A stretch of DNA of 62,000 nt from Gnetum montanum (Eukaryota; Streptophyta; Gnetopsida; Gnetales; Gnetaceae), in the NCBI GenBank assembly GCA_015680685.1, contig MNCI01004262.1, forward strand, positions 342,478 to 404,477, in the 5' to 3' direction. Below, piece after piece: positions 1 to 12,000 of this stretch. The position numbers and the translations under genes were made by a program. Position 1 is the stretch's first letter. Each line of letters opens with the position of its first letter. The notes under the pieces are model-generated. The model had not been told where the DNA came from. It did no database searches and saw only the letters and a list, made by a program, of their open reading frames with translations.

Positions 1-464
1 TGTGCTAATCAACATTATTTACAACTATTCACACAGGGGAAGTTTTTCAAATTTCTCTCTACGACTTGCGATTGCACGTCCTTTGCTTTCATATCCATAA
101 CTCGCTTGCTGGTACTCCGATTTTCATTCCGTTTGAACCTACTTGAACCCGGAGTGTTCAGCTTAGTCGTGGGGGAGAGGGTACATGCCCAATAGTGCAT
201 AAATTTTTTGAAATTCATCATCACCCAAAGGACATATTTAAGGGTAATTAGTTATAAAATAAAGAGTGGAATGTGTCAAATAATTTCATCCCCTTAGTTA
301 TACCAGAAAATTAAATTGGGAAGCCACCTAAGTCACAAGATCCATTATTACAATTTTCGGGCACGATCACACGCTAAAACATAAAATCTTTAATTAAGGC
401 AAGTAGTAAGATATAACTCGATTTCCTAAACAACCTTACTAATACTTGACCCGTGTGATTGCAG

Positions 465-1052
465 ATGGCTCCGAAATGTGCACAGCAGGAGGGTCTTGTT
501 CAAGGTGGAACGAAATGATCTCAAAGAGGTGGAAGACAAGGCCTTGCTAGACAACATGCAGAACAGGAGGAACAATCATTCAGCGTTCATCAAAAAGATC
601 CTCCTACCATACGGTCTAGGCAGGCAGAGGATCCTCTCTAAAAGCAGTGCCTGGTACTTAGGGGAAATGTACCAATTTTGGCACAACAAAAAAGAAAGTA
701 CCATAGTTAACAATTGTGGTGTGACTATTGATTTCTCTGTTCAAGCCATTTTGGAAGTATTAAACCTTACGAATACAGGGCCAAAGGTTGCTCAAAACCA
801 GCTGGACACTTTCAGAACTGAGCAACTTAATAAACTATTGACAGAGAATAAAAGGGTGGCAGAAGAAAAAGAGAAGGCTTTCTGGGTTGCCTCTATGGCA
901 CAAGTGCAGACTTATATGCATGCTAAGGCACTCAAGGCCTTACAAGAGGAGAAACTCCAGGCTGTACTTCAATGCTATCAAATCCCAGAGCTGGAGCGCA
1001 AGAAAAGGGAAAGACACCTATGGAGGAGTCATCGCCACCAGGAACTACATGA
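465..1052 (+). pseudogene. Family I extra (3') ORF, internally deleted copy
   Basis: Short decayed copy of the extra ORF found between the pol position and the 3' LTR in this family. The start is ATG at 465 (MAPK...), immediately after TGATTGCAG, a good splice acceptor; the same start context occurs in the copies at 4926 and 27243. A frameshift occurs within the first dozen codons. The WYLGE-Y-FW motif is at 651-680. Next to it, the copy joins almost directly to the coiled-coil block (about 790-950, motif TYMHAKA), so roughly 250-270 residues of the longer copies are missing. A second deletion fuses this to the C terminus, which ends MEESSPPGTT at the TGA at 1050. In another frame the region stays open to 1227, which is fortuitous. 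Function unknown; a structural, env-position or nucleoprotein role is only a guess. Confidence 0.6.
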
Positions 1053-1224
1053 GTTCCAAATTTTTGTAAATATTCAGTGTGTTGTGTCTTTGTATTGTTT
1101 TCTTCCCACACTGCAGCATCATCCCATTTTTCCATCTAATAATCCCATACCTATCCACTGTGTAATCAATGTAGCTTGTTCTCACTTTAACTCGAGGACG
1201 AGTTTTCATTCAGTCGTGGGGGTA

Positions 1225-1968
1225 TGATGAGACATGAAATTGCTCATAATGCTGGCGGTCGCGTTAAGGCACCCACGTTATATCATGGGTCGCGATATAT
1301 CATGGGCTGCGATATCGTGTACGCGATATCGCAGTCCGCTGCCATGTCTATAAATAAGAGGCGGCTCTCCCTTGTTAGGGGATCCTAGTTTTAGAGTAGC
1401 GAAGCTTTGGCAGTTTGATCCCTCCAGAGTTAGAATTTTTCCCGTGTCTGCCCGCAGTGTGGTGAATGTAATTTTTCGGTGTCTTTTTTCCAGTGTTCCG
1501 TACTTGGACACGTACATGACCGGCAATAAAGATTGAGATTACTTCATCATTGCATCATTCACTTAGTTTATTTATTTTTTACTTATATAATGTTGTTTAT
1601 TACTTTCATAGCGTGGGGTGAGTACGACTTGACTACGAGCATCCACGGGTGTGTACGGCTAGTTAAGGAATCGGTTGCTCGTCGCACTTAGGCTAGATTA
1701 GATTTCTTACCCTTTTCCTCTTAGCTTAGATTAGTTAATATTATTTTCTACTTCCATTAGGAGTAGCATAGATTAGGACACATCATACACCTCATCTAGA
1801 CTAAACCATACGTGACATATGCAAACTAGTCTAGGTGGAAGATAGCGAACTGCGACCTAAGGCTAACTATCTAAGTGCCACAACTAGTCCATCTGCGGAG
1901 TTTGACCGGATTGCGCATGCGACACTCATTTCGTATGGTTGAGTGTAGGGGTACCTCGCCACTCATCA
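1225..1968 (+). repeat. 3' LTR of element E1 (744 bp)
   Basis: Starts TGATGA right after the polypurine tract and ends TCATCA, the terminal hexamers of every LTR in this family. The U3 part holds a long inverted repeat at 1307-1334 (11-bp arms, core GCGATATCGC at 1323-1332) followed by a TATA box, TATAAATA, at 1349-1356. No primer-binding site follows 1968, as expected for a 3' LTR. The minus-strand ORF that crosses it is not a gene. Confidence 0.8.
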
Positions 1969-2396
1969 ACCACGAACCCAATGGAGAGCATAGTTGGATG
2001 AGAGTGTAGTCCCAACCATCCCCTCCACCATGTGGTAATCATCCCACATTCTACGCTAACCCTAAACCTATAAATACCCACACCCTCAACATTTTCAGGG
2101 TTGGCAAATTTCAAATTTGGCTAATTTTTGGTGTGAGCAAATCTAAGAAGCACTTCGGAGAGAACCAAAGACATATTGGCAAAGTTGTAAATCACCACAG
2201 TCCACCGAAACACTACAACCAATAGTACATCATGATGGCCAACTCAGCAGACACAAACACCTCAGCGAAGTGCTAGTCTTCACAACCAAACACCTCTGAG
2301 ATTGTGACTATGTTGTCCATTGTGCCTATTATACACCGTGTACCTTCTAACCCCCTTTGGTGTTAACTACACTTAATCCTATTTGGGTGGTGTTTT

Positions 2397-2430
<34 letters not shown>

Positions 2431-2855
2431 NTAATCCTATTTGGGTGGTGTTTTACTTCTCTCTCTCTCTCTCTCTCTCTCTATGTGCATTTTTCATACT
2501 TTACTTGCATTTTTTATTATTTTACCTCATAAGCGTGCCTAAAACTACACTCGAGCAACGGTCTACATGTGTTGACACTGCCCATTTCACTGAAACTCTT
2601 AACTACGCTCAATCCCACTGATACCACTAACACCGTAAACACCATAAGCACTATCTACATACTTAACACCATTTCACATCAGCATTGCGGCTAACCACAC
2701 TACACTCCCATTGCATTTGGTAAGTCCTTGTTTAATTAGCCAGACCATCCAAGGCACCTCGTCTACGCCTCTAGCAAGCCCTCACATGAATTTGGGGTTA
2801 GGTTGTACGCTCGTGGACCTCGGTGTTCTAGCCACCAATGTTTTCAGTCACCACA
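1969..2855 (+). repeat. Family II LTR fragment (3' part)
   Basis: Matches the second halves of the LTRs at 39942, 48488 and 50932. Shared landmarks are the CTAACCCTA motif and TATAAATA (2069-2076), the GATTGTGACTATG segment, the TTAACTACA segment and the end, here AGTCACCACA at 2846-2855. The 5' half of the LTR is absent and E1 ends exactly where it begins, so E1 probably inserted into this LTR. No primer-binding site follows, so it is a 3' or solo LTR. It contains a CT microsatellite and an assembly join (see 2374-2482). Confidence 0.65.
2374..2482. other. Assembly join: duplicated contig ends around a single N
   Basis: The segment beginning TAATCCTATTTGGGTGG and running into a CT microsatellite occurs at 2374-2430 and again at 2432-2482, with one N at 2431 between them. 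The CT run probably stopped two overlapping contigs from being merged. The true locus most likely has one copy. Confidence 0.8.
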
Positions 2856-4925
2856 ATCATGATTAGTAACAAATTGATGTCGATTTGTAGGTTACAATAG
2901 TTATAATTCTTAATGTAGTTACCATTTATAGTAAGTTTGGAATATACCATAGCCCCCAAAACCCGTCCATTTACTATAAATAGTAAATAGACTTTTGTGA
3001 CTACTTTGATACCATTCCAACTATGCTGGCCTTGGTGAACTACGCTGAAGTTATTAGACAATGTTTAAAAACCATGGGAAATGCTGAAAATGTGGAAAAT
3101 GTTGGAAACTATGGGAAATGCTAGAAACCATGGAAAAAGTTGTCTATGCTAGCCATGCTGTAATTATTGAAGACTTGGGATGACTATGTTGGCCATTATT
3201 GGAAAATTGGAAATGGAAAATGTTACCAATTTCAAAATGGAAAATGCCACCAATTCCAAAATGGAAAATTCCAACAATTCTAACATGGCATCTTCATTGA
3301 GTTTTGGTGGTGACTACGCTGGGATGGAAATGGAAAATCCCATCAATTTCATTTACACTAGGGAATAGATGGTTCAAGCGTAGCTGAGGCTATACCTCTA
3401 CAAAAACCTATGAAAATGCTAATTTTGGCCATTCCCAAGGCATTTTTAGCCTTTCCAAGCCCAAATATAGACATGAGGTAATTTTTTTTCACTTGGAAAA
3501 TGAGGCAACAACAACTTCTAAGGCATTTTCAACCTTAAAAGCCAAAGTATGAAAGATTGTAGCTCATGGACTACAAATCTTACATTTACAATAATGTCTT
3601 GCCTCAAGTTGGAAAATGAAGGTTATAATTTGCAACATGAATTTTTGGTGGTGTTTCAAAAATCACACTCAAATTTTATGTGGTTCCCCAACTTGGGTAT
3701 GTTCAAACTTAGAGGGTAGAATCCTTGCACACCTTTGAACTTTGTTTCTCAAAAATGTAATTTGAAGGGTACGACACCCTATACAATCTCTAAGCTTTGC
3801 TACAAAGTATTTCATTATTGTGAAACCACTCAACCCTGCAAGGTCCTAACAAGGCTAGAAAGTGATTTCAAGGATCGTAAAACCTTTACAAATTAAGCAC
3901 CACTCTGAAGTATTTTGACACCTCATAAATACTCAATCCTATAAAATTCTAACAAGCTCAATTACAATGCCTTCTCACAAGAAGCACATCAACCCCATTA
4001 TGGAAACAAGAGAGAAATAAAAACACAAGGATAAAGTGTAACTCAATTTACAAGTCCTTGTATTTTGAAGGACAAATCTACAAATAAGCAAACGATTTGA
4101 CAAATAAAGTACACAAGTACAAGATATAATGATTGCTTGATAGTGATAGTTCATGCACAATTCTTTTTCATTACCCAAGAGAATGAAGTCTTCTTATAGC
4201 CTCAGAGTTTTTGAAATCACCTTGAAATTCATGCAATGGCTATCTAATAGCTAGTGTAGATGTCTCCTTCAAGATTGGGATGTCTCTCTGAAAATAAATT
4301 CAATTCTAGAAAGATGTCTCTTCTGAATTTGAGACATCTCTATAGAGAAATCTTTTCTTGAAAGGAGACATCTCCTATTTTTGGAAGACGTCTTCTCTAA
4401 GTCAATTCCACTTTGGCCAAGATGTCTTCTACTTCTAGGAGGCATCTTCTCTACTTTTGAACTTTGATTCTCAATGCTTCCTTTCAATCATTGGAGCATC
4501 TTCTTTTAGCTTGTAGCTTTTTTACTCATACATGCTCCCTTGAGTCCTTGTAGTCTTCACTTAGACATCTTCATATTTATCCATGCTCCCTTTAGTCCTT
4601 GTAGTCTCCACTTTTAGATCTCTTTGTAGATGTCATTCTTTGAGCTCTCCTTCATGCCCTACAAAAACATCACATTCTACAACATTCTATGTTCTCCATT
4701 TTCCTTAAGGTTTTAACATACCAAAAGGTCAATAATAACAATCAAATATATAACAATTTAGGATTTATTTTTAAATTTTTCTAACTCTACAATCATAATA
4801 ATAGCCATAAGTAATGATGATGAATAAAAATTGGGTCAAACTAAGGATCTAGAAAAGGATTATAAACTATAAAAATCTATTTTAAAATCCTTGGACACAC
4901 TCAAATGAATATTAGATGATTGCAA
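2856..4925. other. Gene-free repeat-derived stretch
   Basis: No coding region is supportable. 3060-3360 is built from irregular GGAAAATG/TGGAAA repeats that create a short repetitive ORF (3180-3368), probably non-coding. A short hairpin (ATTTACTAT arms) lies at 2969-2988. 3400-4250 is AT-rich and unclassified. 4255-4460 holds the AGATGTCTC repeat cluster listed separately. The stretch may include internal sequence of element P, but no homologous landmark could be placed. Confidence 0.5.
4255..4460. repeat. Cluster of AGATGTCTC direct and inverted repeats
   Basis: About eight copies or near-copies of GATGTCTC or its reverse complement GAGACATC lie in about 200 bp (for example near 4259, 4279, 4313, 4342, 4366, 4387, 4420 and 4441), in both orientations. 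The spacing is irregular, so it is not a simple tandem array. The copies at 4313-4375 could pair into hairpins. Origin unknown. Confidence 0.6.
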
Positions 4926-7704
4926 ATGATACCCAAAAGACCCATAACAAAGGGACCCTCATAGCTCAAAAGCAATAGACCATGAGGTTGAGGTTGAGGG
5001 CAACTTGGAGAACAAATTCCACATGCAAAATAAGCAAAGTAAGAGGCCCAATCTTTCAGTATCCATTAACAAACTCCTACCATTGAATAATTTGCATAAG
5101 CTAAGGTAGAGGCACCACCACCTCCTAAACAAGGATAACACCTCACACTATTAGCTAAGTGTCTCTAGAAAATCTAGGAAAAATTCATCATGTCCACAGT
5201 CATTGTGGAATTTAATTTTGGATCATTCATGGAGTTCCCACCAGAAACTACCAAAACACAACTCCAAGCCTTCCCTCTATGGTCCACTTTATCAAACAGC
5301 AGTAAATGGTATTTGGGAGAAGCTTATTAGTTTTGGAAAAATAAATAAGATGATGATAATGTGAAGACTAAGTCTCAGTGCTATATTCTATAGAGGCTAT
5401 TACAAAGGTACTTAACATTCCAAACATTGGAGCCAATGTAGCGCAAATCTCGTACTAGGTCCAACACAGATGCAAAGAAGTTGTGGCTACATAGAGCTTA
5501 TGGAAAAGAAGATAAGGATTATGGTGAATTAACTACCGAAGAGAAGATTTATTTTAAGGTTGAGACTTACCACCTACTCCCAACCAAGAGACTCAACAGG
5601 ATCTCTACTTATGCAACAAGAGAAAGTGTAATCCTAATGGGAAAATTCAATGCTAACATAGCACATTTGCTCTTCCTAGAGATTCAAAGAAGGTTTGAAG
5701 AAAAGAAGACATGGAAACTTACACTACCATTCCCTTGCCTAATCAGAAAGTTGTGCAAATAAGCAAGGATCCTAGAATACACTAATGACATTTTTAAAAA
5801 AGCCTAGAATGCATCTACGCGGAGATGTTTAAACTAGTGCCACCAAAGAAGGACTAACTAGAGAAGCCAACAGGCATTGAGGGAGTAGTCTTGTCTACAC
5901 CTGTAGATAACATTCCAGCTATTTAATGGTAGCAAAAACTAGGATCCAATGGGTCAATGCATGTTGGTGATAAACCTGAGTAGCAAGCTCCACCACCACA
6001 ATAGGACTACAAACCTTCAATTGATTAGTTGCAACAAATATCAAAAACTATCAGCTAGGAAGCAAGGAAAGGTTCTAGTCTGTACAAAGTAATGGATAAC
6101 TCCATAAGGCCTACAATATCCACAAGACCTGTTAGTGGATGGATATCTTTACAAGTAGGAGGAAATGATGATTAGGCACAATAGATCTTAGGGAAGACTA
6201 CATCATTCCAGGTGATGTTAGAAACAAGGGAAGGTGCCACAGTAGTGGTCATACAATACTAGCATGCAATAGGAGTAGCAGAAGTGATCATTGATCATAT
6301 CAAAGAATCCTTTAATGTTCCCATTGTACCACCAACAAATATTTTTGGAGCCAAAGATATGCAAATGTTAGCTAAAACATCCATGACCCCAATAGAGCAT
6401 GAAAATGTCCTTGATTGACTGTTGCAAATAGGTTAAGCTATGTAGAATCTCTTTAATATCCCTAATTATATCACTGTAGTGTAGTCACATCTTATCTCCA
6501 CAAAGGATAAACTGGTCATGAAAAAAACAAGGGCAAAGCATGTGGAGAATGAAGTGCATAAGTTGCAAGTTGAATTAGCAGCTTTAAGAGTAGAGAAAAG
6601 AGACCTTGCATACTATGTAGCCCTGGACCAATTAGAATCCTTCAAGACTAAACAAGTTAGGTAGCTGATAGCCTAAAACATCCAAGTGGAGATGGAGAAG
6701 GAGAAAGTAGTGTGGAACACATCTATGGTTGAAGCATAAACATATGCACATGCCAAAGCCATCACTGCCTTGGAAGAAGAGAATAAGAAACTTACTGCAG
6801 ACAACACAAGGTTGATCAATATTGAAAAGTAAAAGAATGTTTTCGAGGAAAGTATTCATTAATTAAGAGAATAATTTATCCAAGTCAACCATGATATGAA
6901 TAAATTGGTTAGAGAAAATCACATCCTATCAATAAAAGAAGTCTACACAATTCGCCAAAAGTTAGCAATTAAAATAAGCACATGGAAAAATGAGGCTAAG
7001 AAACATAAAAAGCTCAAGGAACACTTTAGGAACTAGGTGGACATGTATAAGCAAATTAATAAGAAAGAAATCGAAATAACTAAAGCCAAGATTAGTTTAA
7101 TCACAGCATAGACACAAGACTAGTAGCCAATTCTGGATAGCCTCACCCATGTCCACTAGGCTGAAGTGAAAAATAAGGACCTGCAGATAGAAGATCTTAT
7201 AGAGTATATGGGTTTAGCGAACCTTTAGTATGCTAACCTAGCCATGTTAACAATAGGATGGCCAAGAAATAAGCTTGAGCAATAGGTAGCAATAGTTTAT
7301 GTAATGTATGAAAGGAGTTTGCATATCAAAAAGATGCATGATAGAAATTACATGTTCTAAACTCTAAGCTTGAAATCAATAAAGCTAGCTACCAAGGGTA
7401 GAAGGATATAGTAGGAAACCTAGCGCATCAAATGTCTGATTATCAAGAACTAGGAAAGGTGGCCAAGGCGTTTGAGGAAGAAAGAAGGCAGTTTGCAACC
7501 TAGTATGTTAAAGCAAATAAGATGTTTCCACAACTACCATGTCCATGGGATGTGTTGATGCCATCAAATATTATAGAATTTGCATGGATGGTACACAATC
7601 CCATGACAGAGGAAGAGAAACTTCATGTGCTCCTAAACCGATATTAAATTTAGAAGCCTGATGATAAGGGAAAGAAATCAATGGAGGAGCCTCACCAACG
7701 TTGA
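4926..7704 (+). pseudogene. Family I extra (3') ORF, near full-length but with many stops
   Basis: The longest copy of the extra ORF, about 925 codons if stops are read through. The start is ATG at 4926 (MIPKRP..., compare MAPKPR in Y), preceded by GATTGCAA, a decayed form of the acceptor in E1. WYLGE-Y-FW is at 5307-5336, then a domain with LWLHRAYGKEDK and YFKVETYHLLPTKRLNR (open 5481-5762). Coiled coil covers about 6500-7650 with blocks TYAHAKA, ISTWKNEAKK, LQIEDLIEYMGLANL and DDKGKKSMEEP; the stop is TGA at 7702. Stops are mainly TAG/TAA at positions where homologues have Gln. There is no signal peptide or clear membrane segment, which argues against a classical envelope protein. Possible relation to the putative plant transposon protein domain (PF20167-like) is unverified. 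Confidence 0.65.
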
Positions 7705-7905
7705 GCTATTTTATTTTATTTTGTTTTGTCTTGTTATTGCCAACTGTGTCAATTTTGTAAAAACACCACTCAAACCACAATGTGACATTTAAAGTCATGT
7801 ATATAGAAAGTTATGTCAAGTTGAGTATACCTCCCAATTTTGTAAGGGACTCTATCCTCCTTTTATTTTAACTCGAGGATGAGTTTCTACTAGGTGATGG
7901 GGATA

Positions 7906-8824
7906 TGATAAAACCAATTTCAGCAAGCATAATATCATATCTATGATCTCGCATCTACGATATTGTAACTATGATATCATAGCTTATCTTACATCATCGT
8001 TGATATGATGTATTGGAAACTATGCAACCCTATAAATACCAACACTTAGTCGCATCAATGACAATAATTTTATTCTACCCCTTAGTGAAACTCTTGTAGT
8101 TTGTTTTCTTAGCTTACACTTAGCAATAGAGTGAATGCCCACAGGGTGGTGTTAAGTAATTGTATGACATCTTTATTCGAGTGGATTGTACTTGGGTATG
8201 GTTTATGAGTAGAAATAAAGGTCAAGATTATTTTTCATCATTGCAACATCTACTTAGTTCTTTTATTTTAATTAGCTAATTTCTTACTTAGTTTAATTTC
8301 CATGATTACTTTAGCTTAGTTCTTTACATTTCCAAAGCACTTTACTTTTCATGTTCATTAGTAAGGCGAAGTGAGTGCACTGGTTTTGAGTGTTAAAGTG
8401 TAATCATTTGGTAACCCGATAGTGGTTTCACTTGATTTGCTTCATACTGAACTCACTTTGTAATCCTAGTAATAATTATATGAACCCAAGACATGTACGA
8501 TAAACCAAGACTAGATGCTCATCACCATAGGCTAGAATAGATTTATATTTTTGTTATCACTTAGATTTAGATTTTCATTCTCAATTCTCATTGTGAATAG
8601 AACTAGGAGTAAACTGAGCCAACAACATCAACATATCATGTGCCTCACTAAGAGTTAAACCATACACTTCAACTTCACTAACTCGAAGTGGGAAGACAAT
8701 AATCACACGAATCTACTATCAACTTCTAGCATACTTACGTTGTCTATCTACAGATTATGATCTAGTCGTGCGTATGCACTTGTGACTTGTATGGTGGAGT
8801 GTTGGGATACCCTACCGCTCATCA
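7906..8824 (+). repeat. 3' LTR of element P (919 bp)
   Basis: Begins TGATAAAA after the purine tract GTGATGGGGATA and ends TCATCA. The U3 part has a perfect 14-bp palindrome, CTATGATATCATAG (7969-7982), upstream of TATAAATA (8031-8038), the same arrangement as in the other family I LTRs. Confidence 0.75.
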
Positions 8825-9059
8825 TTGGTCCTCATGGTTATGATGATAAAATTATTAATTACTATGATGAAAGAGGATGGGGCTAGCAATTAGCCTCTTG
8901 GCCAAAATAGCAATCATAATTGGGACTTGTATGGTGGAGTGTTGGGATACCCTACCGCTCATCATTGGTCCTCATGGTTATGATGATAAAATTATTAATT
9001 ACTATGATGAAAGAGGATGGGGCTAGCAATTAGCCTCTTGGCCAAAATAGCAATCATAA
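8784..9059 (+). repeat. 140-bp tandem duplication across the LTR end
   Basis: 8784-8919 and 8924-9059 are identical as read, at a period of 140 bp. The unit contains the last 41 bp of LTR P plus 95-99 bp of flank, so it arose after the insertion. The near-absence of differences in such an old element points to a recent duplication or an assembly artefact. Confidence 0.85.
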
Positions 9060-12000
9060 GTCATCTATCTTTATTATACATGGCAACTTGCTTAATGCAA
9101 CACATGAAAATCGTGTTAACAATTGTTGATATTGATAGTGATGTGGATTGATATAGTGTTGTCATCATGATACGCTTTTATCTCATCAACATAGATTAAC
9201 CTTTTAAGAAAGGGAAAACATTTGATGATAATGTTTACTTTACTCTCACAAAGAAATGCTACATTAAACCACGGTAAATTTTGAATATTATTGTAAAATT
9301 TACGTACAAGAGCATTGTAACTTATATTCATACCATGTATCATTAGCCATATGCCGTAACAATTGCATTGTCTCTTCCAAACAACTGCTTTGTTGGTAAT
9401 AAATAAAAAGTGGTAACAAATTACGCACTTCGCCTTCGGGTTTCCATTGAAAGAGAAGGATATTGAAGTAGCTTGTCGTCAATCATCGAGTTGAGAACAT
9501 ACAAGGCAAGTGTTTATGTTAGTCGCTAGTTTGTTAATTAATAATGATGGGGAAGCCTACAAGCAAGGTTAAATTTTCACTAAGAGTATTGTTAAAAAGA
9601 AAATTCTTATGTAGTGAACTCTAAATAAGAACTTTCAAATTTAATTTTGGGTGGTGTCAAACCCTTTTCAAATTTTATTTTTATGCTAGATAAAGGTATC
9701 AAGATGATGATGATGATATGTCAACAAAAGAAATACAAATCAAACTTTAGAGAAAAAAGGAAAACTTTCTATTTTGAAGGTTTAAACATATATGTATGTG
9801 TGTGTAATAAGGAGTTGCTACATCCCCGTTTCAATAAAGCTACAAAAAAAAAAAAGACTCTATTTTGTTAAAACAAGGCTAAGATATTAATGATGTATAA
9901 AATGAGGAATTGTCATAATAATAAAACTATTAATTCTAGTTTCTAAAACAAAGTCATAAGCAAGACACCTAAAAGGGTGAAGCTATATTTTTTCCCCTTT
10001 CCACTTTTCTTTCTTAAGATAAGCAATTTTTTAAAACATACAACCTGCTTTGATTAGCTAGTTCTAGGTTTAGGTTTATTAGTGTTTTATTATTTTTGCC
10101 TTTTTGGGCAATGATTATCTGAGATAAATATGCCATCGCCCTCATAACTCCTTTTTTCACGCTAAAGGAGAACGACATGTTACATAATACTTTTATAAGC
10201 ATCGAAATCAAATATTCCTATAATTCCCTAAAGCATCTTGCCGCACACAATCCAAAACGTAAGAGGTAGTTTTAGAAGCCAGATTCATGCACACCTATCA
10301 TTGTCAATCTGCTTGTTTTCTCGCATTCTGTCGTTTTCGTAACTCTTGGACTCATCCACTCTTTCAACGGTGTAGCATCAATTAATATTTCTCTTCGCAT
10401 TTCTTAGCGTTTCCAACAAACAATTGATATTACATGAATGACTTAAAGCACTCAACAAGGAATCTAATTCGGATATTCATGATTCTTAAGTTATAATTTA
10501 AGACATAATTTAAGACGGTAAAAGGAAACTTGCGTAGCATACCACATAAAAAAAGGTACCAATAATGGAAGACAACGACGGCAACCTTGAGGCCGGAAAT
10601 AAACTATTAGATAAGAAATTAAAGATAAAAAGGGTGCAGCCAATGCTCCAAAGTCTCCATTCATGGATAATGATTGACTCGTTTCTGGTGACCTTCAACC
10701 GTGAATGTCAATATCAAATGGTTCCTTCCCATCCATGCTACCCAGCAATAACCAAAGCACTAACGACCAAAAGTTTCACTAACAAAAGGCCAAGACAAGA
10801 GCCCCACTTTAAAGATAAAGTTACTAAATAAAAAATGAGCATTAAATAATTATGTGTTAGAACCCTCCTTCATTCAACCATTCCATTACCATGTGTTTAC
10901 TAATGCTTAATGGTTCTCTACGGTACTTTCTTTTAACTTACAATTTAATGGAATTAAGAAATGGAGTTAGAAACCTAGTTACATTAATTTGTCAATTAGG
11001 TGTTAGCTTAGTTAGGGATAATCTTTTGCAGGGATGTTAAGATCTTTGCTTCTCAAGTTTTAAAATATGGGTTTAAGCCTAGGGTAGTAATTCAACAAGA
11101 AATTGGGCTTTTGACTTTGCTTAATAATTGAGGCTTTGGATGAAAAATAAAAACTTTTAAGATTCACTTGGCAAGAAGAGTGTTGAAGGGCCCACTTGGC
11201 AATGGTCTCCATGTAATTGAAAAAATAAATAATAATAATAAAAAAAACTTTGGAGCCTATTTGTTATGATAAGCATCAAGGCACTTACTGGGTAATTGAG
11301 GGTCCACATAATTAAGAGAAGGTCAAAAAGAAAAAACAAACATTTGGGACCACATAGTGGGATAAACAGTGTGGGTCGGCTTTAGGTAAAAAATTGCTGC
11401 GAGTGGTAAGAGCCTTGCACGAGAACCATTCATTATATATTAAAAATAATTTTGAACATGTGCGAAAATTCAATTTAACTTTCATTAATTTGCCGGCGCA
11501 ATCCAGAAATGGAATCATGTTAAGCCGATCCTGAACCAAAACAAGACGTTGTAGGATGGACATGTAACGCTGTTCGTATCTCTGCTGCCCCCTCTTTTGA
11601 TTATTTTTATGTTTTTAAAAAATTCTTCCATAATTTTTTCGCGCAAGGGGTTGCTATTTAATACAATAAGGAAGAAAATCAGCGGGGGTTGCCTTCCTGT
11701 AGATTTGCATGCATGGTTACTTATTAAATAAATTAACCCGACACAACAAAGTTAGCTTAGCAAATATGTGTTATTTATTATATAAAGTCTTTCCTTTGCC
11801 GTCATGCCTACCACATGCTCGGGAGCATTATTGTTTAATTTGCCTCTAAAATATTTCGTCACTTATTCAAAGGTTCACTGTTTCGACTTGTTCGCCGCGT
11901 CGCTAGGATCGCTGCAGCCATTCCATGTCGTTCGTTTTAGCTTAAATTAATTTGTCAGCACTTTTATGTGTACATTTTTCTATAATTGATTTAGCTTAAT

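Larger units (their letters stand above)
1..1968 (+). mobile_element. Family I (Athila/Tat-like) LTR retrotransposon E1, 3' end only
   Basis: This is the 3' portion of a plus-strand LTR retrotransposon whose 5' part lies outside the window. In order it shows a leader with a PPT-like purine run (161-178), a degenerate extra ORF (465-1052), a conserved hairpin (1189-1204), the polypurine tract GTGGGGGTA (1216-1224) and the 3' LTR (1225-1968). No gag or pol is visible because the window starts inside the element. Assignment to family I rests on the same extra ORF, PPT block and LTR termini in the elements at 5-8.8 kb, 24.2-33.7 kb and 58.5-62 kb. The lineage name Athila/Tat is inferred from the related element with RT and integrase at 36-38.7 kb. 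Confidence 0.75.
4926..8824 (+). mobile_element. Family I LTR retrotransposon P, 3' part
   Basis: Plus-strand element showing the extra ORF (4926-7704), the conserved hairpin (7870-7885), the polypurine tract (about 7894-7905) and a 3' LTR (7906-8824). The 5' boundary is unknown; 4926 is only the start of the extra ORF. No gag, protease or RT was recognised upstream. Nonsense codons are frequent and mostly fall where sister copies have glutamine, so the copy is old and inactive. Confidence 0.7.

Noticed and set aside
1278-1526. 82-codon minus-strand ORF
   Set aside because: Lies in the LTR, antisense to its TATA and leader; not conserved in other LTRs.
11395-11430. tRNA-like or SINE box A-like sequence (GAGTGGTAAGAGC)
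   Set aside because: No box B on the same strand at the right distance and no poly-A end.
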